From Thermoanaerobaculia bacterium (GTDB lineage: Bacteria; Acidobacteriota; Thermoanaerobaculia; Multivoradales; JAHEKO01), in NCBI GenBank assembly GCA_029287645.1, contig JARFQS010000163.1:1-5274 (forward strand): a DNA stretch of 5,274 nucleotides, written 5' to 3'. Position 1 is the first letter of the stretch, and the number at the start of each line of letters is the position of its first letter. The notes beneath the pieces are model-generated. The model was not told the DNA's origin and did not search any database. It was given only the letters and a program-made list of their open reading frames with translations. Of this stretch, positions 1-5,274 are shown in pieces. The position numbers were made by a program, and so were the translations under genes.

Positions 1-261
1 CAGATTCACATGAAGGGTCTGCTTGTCGACTATCAGATGGATGACTGGGAGGGCTTCTGGAGACGCTCCAGCACTGTGCGAACGGACAGCGGGTGTGAGG
101 TGATCTTCGTGGAGGACCTGGAAGTCCTCGAGCGGGGAACCCCGGGGTGGTACACGGCCTACAGTCTCGGCAAAGGACTGATCGTGGTGCTGCCCATCCT
201 GTACCTCGTGGTCTTCTGGTTGGAGTCGGGTAGCTCCAGCAGCCAGCTCGGCAAGCTCTAG
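1..261 (+). CDS. 3' end of an unidentified gene with a C-terminal transmembrane helix (5'-truncated)
   Basis: I do not recognise this protein. The reading frame is open from the first base of the window and stops with TAG at 259-261. An ATG at base 10 would give 83 residues, but the nine bases before it contain no purine-rich ribosome site, so it is more likely an internal methionine of a longer protein. Codon choice is strongly biased to G or C at third positions, as in the clear genes further along, which supports real coding. The visible part is a charged soluble stretch of about 50 residues, then a hydrophobic segment (GLIVVLPILYLVVFWL) about 15 residues from the end, then a short Ser-rich polar tail ending in GKL. 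This looks like a C-terminal membrane anchor or the last helix of a membrane protein. It faces the minus-strand block tail to tail across 39 bases. Confidence 0.55.
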   Translation, partial: QIHMKGLLVDYQMDDWEGFWRRSSTVRTDSGCEVIFVEDLEVLERGTPGWYTAYSLGKGLIVVLPILYLVVFWLESGSSSSQLGKL

Positions 262-300
262 ACGGCCGTTTCGAGACCCGGGCCCTGAAGGGCAATCGAG
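262..300. other. Convergent intergenic gap with a weak hairpin
   Basis: This 39-base gap lies between two stop codons on opposite strands. It contains GCCC-TGAA-GGGC (282-293), a four-base-pair stem with a tetraloop, next to a GC-rich palindromic stretch. A bidirectional terminator would be expected here, but no T-tract follows on either strand and the stem is short. Termination at this site is therefore only a suggestion. Confidence 0.25.
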
Positions 301-1134
301 CTACTGCCAGATCAGCAGGAACAGGAGGGTGAACAGGACGCTGAGGGCCAGCTGCCTGTAGCCGATTCTCGAAGGTTTCCAGCCGGTCGCGGGCCGGGTG
401 AAGCAACACAGGGCTTCGAACCACTGCGGCAGAAACGCCACGAAGAGCCACCGCGAAGTAATTCCTGTGACTCCCAGAATCCCGACTGTCAGGAGATTCA
501 AACTGCAGATGGTGATGGCAGGCAGAGCCATTCTCAGCAGCTGTCGCGGTTCGGGGCTGACAGACAGTTGGCGTTGTTGAAGCCGAACGAAGACGCAGAT
601 CACCGAGGCAACCGCTTGTGCCCATGCCAGGGCCCAAAGAAGCCAGCCGAAAGCGTCGGGTTCACCGACACCTATCCAGAAACCTGCGGTAGCAGCCAGA
701 GCCAGTACTGCAGTGGCCAAGAGCGATACCAGGATCTTGCCTCGCTCCTCGCGTCGGGTGACGAGGTACAGGTGCCAGAAGAAGACGAGCAATCCAGGAA
801 TCGCGAGACCCAGAACATAGGTGTAGCCTCGGAGGTGTAGACCCAGCATCATCACAACGGCGAGCGAGGAGTAGAGCCCTGCCCAGATCAGCGCAGGTGT
901 CAGATTCTCTTCAGAGCGCCGACCACTCAGCGCTTTGACTGCGACAGTGACAGGCTGGCGGAGGAGAAAGCCGCAGAGAGTCGCCACGATCAGGTACAGG
1001 TGTGCGGTATGCCATCTCCCTCCGGCAACCACGCCGATGAGGAGCGGGCTGAGCACGAAGACCCAGGACCCGTGGTCGCTGGGCAAGGCGATGCCTCGGC
1101 GCCAGAATCGCGCCTTTCCTTTGTTGCGGATCAC
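301..1134 (-). CDS. YwiC-like polytopic inner-membrane protein
   Basis: This is a membrane protein with about eight or nine hydrophobic segments filling nearly its whole length. It resembles the YwiC-like family, named after Bacillus YwiC, whose gene lies near anaerobic nitrate-respiration genes; its biochemical role is unknown. Two features support the match: a DHGSW motif just before the first helix (residues 20-24 from the GTG start) and an arginine-rich RQP after the second helix. A basic RPATGWKPSRIG loop precedes the last helix. I chose GTG at 1134, which overlaps the TGA of the upstream gene as GTGA, giving 277 residues. A TTG at 1152 would add six residues and a 22-base overlap. Neither start has a good ribosome site of its own, which fits translational coupling to the upstream secreted protein. 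Family assignment is fairly sure; substrate and role are not known. Confidence 0.8.
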   Translation of the reverse strand: MIRNKGKARFWRRGIALPSDHGSWVFVLSPLLIGVVAGGRWHTAHLYLIVATLCGFLLRQPVTVAVKALSGRRSEENLTPALIWAGLYSSLAVVMMLGLHLRGYTYVLGLAIPGLLVFFWHLYLVTRREERGKILVSLLATAVLALAATAGFWIGVGEPDAFGWLLWALAWAQAVASVICVFVRLQQRQLSVSPEPRQLLRMALPAITICSLNLLTVGILGVTGITSRWLFVAFLPQWFEALCCFTRPATGWKPSRIGYRQLALSVLFTLLFLLIWQ

Positions 1135-1934
1135 GGGATCAGAGCTTGCCAATCTACGGGTTCGGGACTCGAAAGAACCTCGGGAGGCAATTCGTTCAGG
1201 ACGGCGACATCGGTGTGACCGCGCTCGCCTCGATTGTCCGAGAGGAGGATCCTGCCGTAGCGTTGCCAGTTGTGCCAGGGTGAGGAGAGCTGGGGTTCAG
1301 CATCCTTTGAGTCGGAATAGTAGTCCCACTGTTCGATCAGGCCTGAGTCATCTGCCACGTAGACTTTGTACTTGTTCTGGGGCGTGCGACCCACGGCCTC
1401 GAAGGTGAGCTGCAGGATCTCGGCTGAGCGACCGTCCTGCATCGTTCCCTTCCCCAGGTATTTCAGAGTTACTCCTGAGTCCTTGAGCTTGTAGGGCATG
1501 AACATCCAGTAGCTGTCGTTGATCCATACGCTTTCACCGTATTCGAGCATCTCCGCCAGCTCGGCTGAGTCGGTGACTGGAGCTCCGTCCTTCCAGGCGC
1601 GACCTTGTTTGTCATGAAGATTCATGAGGATCAGATACGGACGCTCGGTCTCACGGTCGACCCCTTCGATCCGGATATCGCCGGACTGCTTGTCCCAGAC
1701 ATGTCGGCGGCGACCGAAGAAGCTCCAAGTGAGAAAGCGGGTCTCATCCCAGGCCTCACGGCCCCCGAGCCCGAGCATGACGCGATCGGCGATCTCAAGG
1801 GCCCGTGGGTCGGAGCCCTCCAGGTCGAATCCTTCCGCAGGCGGGTTCGCTTCGGCGGCCTCGAGGGCGGCTCCGGTCGTAGCGAGCAGTGCGAATAGAA
1901 ACAGGGCTGTCGGAATCGTCGATCGAGTGGCCAT
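1131..1934 (-). CDS. Secreted DUF6503-like protein, possibly LolA/LppX-type fold
   Basis: This 267-residue protein begins with a typical Sec signal peptide: an Arg near the start, then a hydrophobic Ala/Leu stretch, with probable cleavage near residue 23 (TGAA). The mature part has a conserved-looking block at residues 56-90, LGGREAW followed by WSFFGRRR and WDKQSGDIRIE, then WINDSYWMFMPYKLKDSG at 137-154. These match my memory of DUF6503-type proteins, common in Bacteroidota and some Acidobacteriota. The alternating strand pattern suggests a half-barrel like LolA or LppX, which bind lipid or lipoprotein acyl groups. The function itself is unknown, and there is no lipobox Cys, so it should be released into the periplasm or beyond. 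The start is well supported by AAGGAGGT four bases upstream. The stop overlaps the start of the YwiC-like membrane gene, so the two are probably co-translated. Family name moderately sure; lipid binding is inference. Confidence 0.75.
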   Translation of the reverse strand: MATRSTIPTALFLFALLATTGAALEAAEANPPAEGFDLEGSDPRALEIADRVMLGLGGREAWDETRFLTWSFFGRRRHVWDKQSGDIRIEGVDRETERPYLILMNLHDKQGRAWKDGAPVTDSAELAEMLEYGESVWINDSYWMFMPYKLKDSGVTLKYLGKGTMQDGRSAEILQLTFEAVGRTPQNKYKVYVADDSGLIEQWDYYSDSKDAEPQLSSPWHNWQRYGRILLSDNRGERGHTDVAVLNELPPEVLSSPEPVDWQALIP

Positions 1935-1938
1935 GTGG

Positions 1939-1946
1939 ACCTCCTT
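1939..1946 (-). promoter_or_regulatory. Exceptionally strong Shine-Dalgarno of the DUF6503-like gene
   Basis: Reading on the minus strand, AAGGAGGT lies four bases before the ATG at 1934. It is an uninterrupted match to the 16S anti-Shine-Dalgarno core and fixes the start. It implies strong initiation, in contrast to the coupled downstream membrane gene, which has no clear site. Confidence 0.85.
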
Positions 1947-2005
1947 CGGTGGACAGATTGGAACTCTACGATACGCGGCGCGATTCCGTGAAACCCGAGG
2001 CGCCC

Positions 2006-2698
2006 TCAGTAGGGCACGTCGACGGCTTCGCAGAGGAATCGGACCAGGGAGCCACCCGATCTGCAGAGTGTCGAGAAATGCTCCAGGAAATCGCGGCTCC
2101 CGACGGTCCTAGCACCCAGATTGGCGACGGCGATGAAGTCCTTGCGCTTGAGATCTTCGATCAACGCGTGGTCTGGGTCGTAGCCCTTGGGGGCTCGCTT
2201 CAGAGAATCCCCGGCGAGCGAAAACGTCTCCGAGAAGCGCTTCGATCCGGAGATCTGCTTCCAGCGTCGGGGCTGCTCATCGATCGCGGCGCGGATGCCT
2301 GCCAGGGCCGCACCATCCGGGTGCCAGATGCCGACGCCTGCGAAACAGCCACCGGGCTCGAGGTGGAGGTAGAAGCCCGGCGCGTGGACGTCCTTGCCCA
2401 GCTTGTGCCGGAACTGGATTCCCACATGGGTCTTGTAGGGAGTCTTGTCTTTGGAGAATCGAGTATCCCTGTAGATTCGAAACATGGAGCCACCGGAAGG
2501 TCGGGGGTCGGCGAGGAAGTGAGGACTGATCTTGCGCAGCACCGGACCGAAATCACTGATGAACCGTTGTGCTGGCTCTCTTACCTCGTCTTCGTAGCGC
2601 TGCTTGTTGGCCTGAAACCACTCGCGCTGATTGTTCTCGGTCAGATCCTGCAGGAAGCGGAAGAACGCTTGGTCGAAGTAGGGCGATTTGGAGGGCAT
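2006..2698 (-). CDS. DUF2461 / TIGR02453 family protein
   Basis: This 230-residue cytoplasmic protein has no signal peptide or membrane segment and is a full-length member of the DUF2461 family (TIGR02453), found in many bacteria and some fungi; its biochemical activity is unknown. The recognisable blocks are: an N-terminal helix pair with FLQDLTENNQREWFQANKQRY (Phe15-Tyr35); DPRP and GGSMFRIYRDTRFSKDKTPYKTH across residues 64-91, the family signature; then KDVHAPGFYLHLEP at 102-115 followed by FAGVGIWHPD. I preferred ATG 2698 over ATG 2713 because AGGAG lies seven bases before the former and nothing suitable precedes the latter. It is the first gene of the minus-strand block, 71 bases ahead of the DUF6503-like gene, so co-transcription is possible but an internal promoter cannot be excluded. 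Family assignment is very secure. Confidence 0.92.
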   Translation of the reverse strand: MPSKSPYFDQAFFRFLQDLTENNQREWFQANKQRYEDEVREPAQRFISDFGPVLRKISPHFLADPRPSGGSMFRIYRDTRFSKDKTPYKTHVGIQFRHKLGKDVHAPGFYLHLEPGGCFAGVGIWHPDGAALAGIRAAIDEQPRRWKQISGSKRFSETFSLAGDSLKRAPKGYDPDHALIEDLKRKDFIAVANLGARTVGSRDFLEHFSTLCRSGGSLVRFLCEAVDVPY

Positions 2699-2705
2699 AC
2701 CTGGT

Positions 2706-2710
2706 CTCCT
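2706..2710 (-). promoter_or_regulatory. Ribosome binding site that decides the DUF2461 start
   Basis: AGGAG on the minus strand lies seven bases before the ATG at 2698. The alternative ATG at 2713 has only pyrimidine-rich or mixed sequence upstream, and it would place this site inside the coding sequence. The shorter protein, starting MPSKSPYF, is therefore preferred. Confidence 0.7.
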
Positions 2711-2771
2711 CATGGGTCCAGCGAATGAACGGATGGGACGCGTTATCGTCTCATACGGAAACCGCGAGATT

Positions 2772-2864
2772 CGGGTTCTGTATCGCTTCGAGCGTCAGAG
2801 GGACAAAGCGCTTCTGGCGGTGTAGACTACGGCCGAGCCGCGGGTTCACGACGCCTTCTAGCGT
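2772..2864 (+). repeat. Spaced imperfect direct repeat, two copies 69 bases apart
   Basis: Copy one (2772-2795) and copy two (2841-2864) share CGGGTTC, then seven unconserved bases, then CTTC-G/T-AGCGT. Apart from the central spacer, 16 of 17 positions agree with identical spacing. A shared CGAG three bases upstream, and CAG followed by GG just downstream (with small indels), extend the resemblance. The two-block form with a variable centre resembles a regulator or sigma-factor recognition site occurring twice. It could also be chance or decay of an old duplication. Confidence 0.4.
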
Positions 2865-2913
2865 ACAGGGTTCCGAGCTCGCAGGAAGTCCGTTCCCCAC
2901 ACAAGCTGAAAAC

Positions 2914-2920
2914 GGGAGGT
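2914..2920 (+). promoter_or_regulatory. Ribosome binding site of the LolA-like gene
   Basis: GGGAGGT lies five bases before the ATG at 2926. Together with the signal peptide that begins there, it settles the start against longer in-frame alternatives upstream. Confidence 0.85.
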
Positions 2921-2925
2921 CAACG

Positions 2926-3675
2926 ATGCGTAAGACAATTCTTCTGGGTGCGGTTGTCGCCCTTCTCGCTCTTCCGGTGGTTGCCGAAGACCTGACGCTC
3001 GACCAGGTCTTGGAGAACCACTATGAAGCGCTCGGTGGCCTCGATGCCATCAAGGGTATGGAAACAGCGACGTTCGTCGGCCGGATGGCCATGGGCCCCG
3101 GTGGCGAGGCGCCGTTCAAGATGTACTTCAAGCGCCCGATGAAGGCCCGCATGGAGTTCACCATGCAGGGCATGACCGGAATCCAGGCTTTCGACGGCGA
3201 GACCGCCTGGATGATCATGCCGTTCATGGGTAAGTCCGACCCCGAGGTGATGGCCGACGATCAGGCGAAGAACATGCAGGAGCAGGCTGACATCGACGGC
3301 CCGTTGGTGGACTGGCAGGAGAAGGGCCATACGGTCGAGCTCATCGGGATGGAAGACGTCGATGGAACCGATGCCTACAAGATCAAGGTGGATATGGCCA
3401 ACGGCGACGTGCGGCACCACTACCTGGACAGTGAGTACTTCATCACCATCAAGCAGGAAGGCAAGACCACGATGCAGGGCAACGAGGTCGAGTTCGAGAC
3501 CATCCTCAGCGACTACAAAGAGGTCGGTGGCCTGATGTTCCCTCACTCCATCGAGAGCAAGCCGAAGGGCGCTCCCGCCGGACAGGTGATCACGATCGAC
3601 GAGATCGAGGTCGGTGTCGAAGTCTCCGACGATCTCTTTGCCATGCCTGCACCTGCCCCCGAGGCAGCTGAATAA
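2926..3675 (+). CDS. Secreted LolA-like (outer-membrane lipoprotein-sorting-type) protein
   Basis: This 249-residue protein has a clean Sec signal peptide (MRKTILLGAVVALLALPVVA, probable cleavage after Ala20) and no lipobox Cys, so it should be soluble in the periplasm. The mature part opens with a helix containing LENHYEALGGLDAIKGM, then a run of amphipathic strands, AFDGETAWMIMPF at 88-100, GPLVDWQEKGH and a YLDSEYF strand. This is the pattern of LolA-fold proteins commonly annotated as outer-membrane lipoprotein-sorting proteins in Acidobacteriota and Bacteroidota. Canonical LolA carries lipoproteins from LolCDE to LolB; this relative more likely binds some hydrophobic ligand, which is not known. 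The C-terminus ends in a short Ala/Pro/Glu tail. Methionine is very frequent, 13 between residues 45 and 117. It is the first gene of a plus-strand pair, 15 bases ahead of the propeller gene. Fold class is fairly sure; it is not claimed to be true LolA. Confidence 0.82.
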   Translation: MRKTILLGAVVALLALPVVAEDLTLDQVLENHYEALGGLDAIKGMETATFVGRMAMGPGGEAPFKMYFKRPMKARMEFTMQGMTGIQAFDGETAWMIMPFMGKSDPEVMADDQAKNMQEQADIDGPLVDWQEKGHTVELIGMEDVDGTDAYKIKVDMANGDVRHHYLDSEYFITIKQEGKTTMQGNEVEFETILSDYKEVGGLMFPHSIESKPKGAPAGQVITIDEIEVGVEVSDDLFAMPAPAPEAAE

Positions 3676-3678
3676 TCC

Positions 3679-3685
3679 GGGAGGG
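3679..3685 (+). promoter_or_regulatory. Ribosome binding site of the propeller gene
   Basis: GGGAGGG lies five bases before the ATG at 3691, inside the 15-base gap after the LolA-like stop codon. No terminator fits in the gap, so both genes are most likely on one transcript while each has its own strong initiation site. Confidence 0.8.
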
Positions 3686-3690
3686 AAATC

Positions 3691-5274
3691 ATGAAGAGCA
3701 AGCTCTCGAGATCAGGCATCCTGGTGGTTGCCCTGCTGGGACTGGGTCTGCCAGCTACGGCGCAAGTCGAGATCGACTCCAGCACCTTCGGAGGTCTGCA
3801 TGCCCGCTCCATCGGTCCGGCCATCATGAGCGGCAGAATCGCCGCGATCGACGCCGTGCCGGGAGATCCCCTGACCATCTACGCCGGTGCCGCGAGCGGC
3901 GGGGTGTGGAAATCCAAGGACGGAGGCCTCACCTGGACACCGATCTTCGATGACTACATCCAGTCGATCGGAGCCATTCGCGTGGACCCTCGAGACCCCA
4001 ACACCGTTTGGGTCGGTACCGGGGAATCGTGGGTTCGGAACAGCGTCTCGGTGGGCGCTGGCGTCTACAAGACCACGGATGGCGGCGATACCTGGAATTT
4101 TGTCGGATTGAAGGACTCGGAGCGCATCGCCCGAATCGTCATCGACTCCAAGAACACGGACACGGTCTTCGTCTGCGCCACCGGGCAGTTGTGGAGCGCC
4201 AACGAAGAGCGGGGAGTGTACAAGACCACCGATGGGGGCGAGAACTGGGAGCAGGTTCTCGGGGTAGACGAGAACACCGGGTGCTCGGATATCGCGATCG
4301 ATCCCCAGAGTCCCAACATCCTCTACGCGGGGATGTGGCAGTTCCGTCGGTACCCTGATTTCTTCGAGTCGGGTGGTCCCGGAAGTGGGCTCTACAAGTC
4401 CACCGACGGTGGCGAGACCTGGCGAGAGGTGACGGCCGGCTTGCCCGAGGGCGAGAAGGGACGCATTGCCGTCGCTGTCGCTCCGAGCCGTCCGAGTCGC
4501 GTGTATGCCGTTGTCGAAGCGGAGGAGACGGCGCTCTACAAGTCGGACGATCTCGGTGAGAGCTGGGAGGAGATGAACAACTCGCTGGCGGTCAAGATGC
4601 GACCCTTCTATTTCGCCTATGTCGTGGTCGACCCCGAGGACTACGAACGGGTTTACAAGCCCGGCCTCTATCTTGCGGTTTCGACGGATTCGGGCAAGTC
4701 CTTCACCTCGATCCTGAGCGGCGGCTTCAGCATGGTCGTCCACAGTGACCATCACGCGCTGTGGATCAACCCCGACAATCCCTACGAGCTGATTTTGGGT
4801 ACCGACGGCGGCGTCTACATGTCCTACGATCGCGCCTCCCACTTCCGCCTCATCAAAGCTCTGCCGATCTCGCAGTTCTACGAGGTCAGTGCAGACATGG
4901 AATGGCCCTACAACGTGTACGGAGGGTTGCAGGACAACGGCTCCTGGATGGGCCCCTCGCGGTCGGCCGGCGGTATCGAGAACAAGGACTGGACACTAGT
5001 GGGTCAGGGAGACGGTTTCCACACCTACCGGGATCCGGAGGAAACGGACATCGTCTATGCCGAGTTCCAGGGCGGCATGCTCACCAGATACCACCTGTCG
5101 ACAGGTGAGTCGAAGGAGATCCGGCCGCTGCCGGGCGAAGGCGAGGAGGACTACCGTTTCAACTGGAACACGCCTCTCCACCTGTCGCCGAGCACTCCCG
5201 GCACCCTGAACTACGGAGCTCAGTACCTGGTTCGGTCACCCGACCGCGGAGAGTCCTGGGAGAAGATCTCTCCG
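3691..5274 (+). CDS. Secreted Asp-box (BNR / sortilin VPS10-type) beta-propeller protein, 3'-truncated
   Basis: The frame is open from ATG 3691 to the last base, giving 528 residues without a stop. Relatives are usually about twice as long, so roughly the N-terminal half is visible. A Sec signal peptide comes first (hydrophobic core residues 9-22, probable cleavage after Ala24, ATA-Q). Then RSIGPAIMSGRI opens a propeller. Asp boxes of the S/T-x-D-x-G-x-T/S-W type start at residues 75, 128, 179, 237, 285, 331 (ending in Phe) and 516, with a degenerate one at 378. Other family landmarks are HSDHHALWINP at 351-361, GTDGGVYMSYD at 370-380, GGLQDNGSW at 411-419 and GQGDGFHTY. Databases often call such proteins glycosyl hydrolase, sialidase-like or VPS10 domain; I see no proof of catalysis. 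It is probably periplasmic, surface-bound or released, and co-expressed with the LolA-like protein. Cys162 and Cys198, the only Cys seen, could pair. Family assignment is secure; substrate is unknown. Confidence 0.92.
   Translation, partial: MKSKLSRSGILVVALLGLGLPATAQVEIDSSTFGGLHARSIGPAIMSGRIAAIDAVPGDPLTIYAGAASGGVWKSKDGGLTWTPIFDDYIQSIGAIRVDPRDPNTVWVGTGESWVRNSVSVGAGVYKTTDGGDTWNFVGLKDSERIARIVIDSKNTDTVFVCATGQLWSANEERGVYKTTDGGENWEQVLGVDENTGCSDIAIDPQSPNILYAGMWQFRRYPDFFESGGPGSGLYKSTDGGETWREVTAGLPEGEKGRIAVAVAPSRPSRVYAVVEAEETALYKSDDLGESWEEMNNSLAVKMRPFYFAYVVVDPEDYERVYKPGLYLAVSTDSGKSFTSILSGGFSMVVHSDHHALWINPDNPYELILGTDGGVYMSYDRASHFRLIKALPISQFYEVSADMEWPYNVYGGLQDNGSWMGPSRSAGGIENKDWTLVGQGDGFHTYRDPEETDIVYAEFQGGMLTRYHLSTGESKEIRPLPGEGEEDYRFNWNTPLHLSPSTPGTLNYGAQYLVRSPDRGESWEKISP
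3913..5259 (+). repeat. Asp-box repeat series encoded in the propeller gene
   Basis: Seven good Asp boxes begin at 3913, 4072, 4225, 4399, 4543, 4681 and 5236, with a degenerate eighth at 4822 where the Gly and Thr-Trp positions read Ala and His-Phe. The first seven in order (including 4822) are 46 to 58 codons apart, the size of one beta-propeller blade. A gap of 138 codons then precedes the last. At DNA level the boxes at 4072, 4225 and 4399 remain alike (ACC-ACS-GAT-type codons, then GGC, then TGG). This reflects protein constraint and does not indicate recent duplication. Confidence 0.85.

Larger units (their letters stand above)
2699..2925. promoter_or_regulatory. Divergent intergenic control region
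   Basis: These 227 bases separate two start codons facing away from each other, so they should hold promoters for both directions. I see no convincing sigma-70 boxes. The best minus-strand candidate is TTGTCC followed 16 bases later by GATACA, which is poor. The region does contain a spaced direct repeat (separate entry). An open plus-strand frame crosses the region into the LolA-like gene, but it runs antisense through part of DUF2461 and would put the signal peptide inside the protein, so I treat this stretch as non-coding. Confidence 0.6.

Noticed and set aside
935..1408. Plus-strand Arg/Pro-rich frame of 157 codons across the YwiC-like and DUF6503-like genes
   Set aside because: It crosses the boundary of two supported opposite-strand genes, has the Arg/Ser/Pro-heavy composition of a frame shadow, and shows no ribosome site that I can support.
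2002..2015. Hairpin GCCCT-CAGT-AGGGC at the DUF2461 stop codon as a terminator
   Set aside because: The stem has only five pairs, includes the stop codon, and is not followed by a T-run on the minus strand. The next gene is close and same-strand, so termination here is not supported.
1889..2728. Plus-strand frame of 279 codons opposite DUF2461
   Set aside because: The minus strand here encodes all signature motifs of DUF2461/TIGR02453. The plus-strand product has no recognisable domain.
2569..2925. In-frame N-terminal extension of the LolA-like gene by 119 codons
   Set aside because: The extension would overlap the DUF2461 gene antisense and bury a complete signal peptide inside the protein. 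A good ribosome site stands directly before ATG 2926.
2699..2925. Sigma-70 or sigma-54 promoter boxes in the divergent region
   Set aside because: Candidates such as TTGTCC-N16-GATACA (minus strand), GATAAC (minus strand) and TGGCGG (plus strand) each miss key consensus positions or spacing. Naming any one as a promoter would be guesswork.
2920..3546. Minus-strand frame of 208 codons opposite the LolA-like gene
   Set aside because: It is His- and Leu-rich with no recognisable motif, and it is fully antisense to a gene with a ribosome site and signal peptide. Its start region also falls on the ribosome site of that gene.
3712..4842. Long open frame of 376 codons on the minus strand opposite the propeller gene
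   Set aside because: It lies entirely antisense to a well-supported family protein with a signal peptide and Asp boxes. Long antisense frames are expected in GC-biased codons, and its composition (rich in Val, Gly, Arg, Asp, His) is that of a shadow.

Overview
This is a GC-rich bacterial window. Coding regions favour G or C at third codon positions, genes are closely packed, and every gene with a visible start region except the first in the window and the membrane gene has a strong Shine-Dalgarno site. Several products carry Sec-type signal peptides. The gene types are a LolA-fold periplasmic protein, a large secreted Asp-box (BNR/sortilin-type) beta-propeller, a DUF6503-like secreted protein and a DUF2461 protein. 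This mix suggests an environmental Gram-negative bacterium, most likely Acidobacteriota or a similar lineage (Gemmatimonadota, Bacteroidota-related). The lineage is inferred from family distribution as I know it; no phylogenetic marker is present.

Layout: bases 1-261 (+) hold the 3' end of a gene whose product ends in a hydrophobic helix. It converges on a three-gene block on the minus strand, read from right to left: a DUF2461/TIGR02453-type protein (2698-2006), a secreted DUF6503-like protein (1934-1131), and a polytopic YwiC-like membrane protein (1134-301). The last two overlap by four bases (GTGA), so they are probably translationally coupled. A 227-base divergent control region (2699-2925) separates this block from a plus-strand pair: a secreted LolA-like protein (2926-3675) and, 15 bases later, a secreted Asp-box beta-propeller protein (3691 to the window end, truncated there).

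How the genes may work together: the plus-strand pair looks like a secretion-oriented operon, with a periplasmic lipid- or lipoprotein-binding fold followed by a large exported propeller. On the minus strand a second single-domain secreted protein, possibly of related fold, is coupled to an integral membrane protein. No joint pathway can be proved from sequence.

The window has no RNA gene, mobile element or CRISPR array that I can see. I found no clearly novel defence or mobile system. The points most worth following are a spaced direct repeat in the divergent control region, the Asp-box rhythm and unusual cysteine pair of the propeller, the methionine-dense LolA-like protein, and the two secreted GG-motif proteins on opposite sides of the divergent promoter region.
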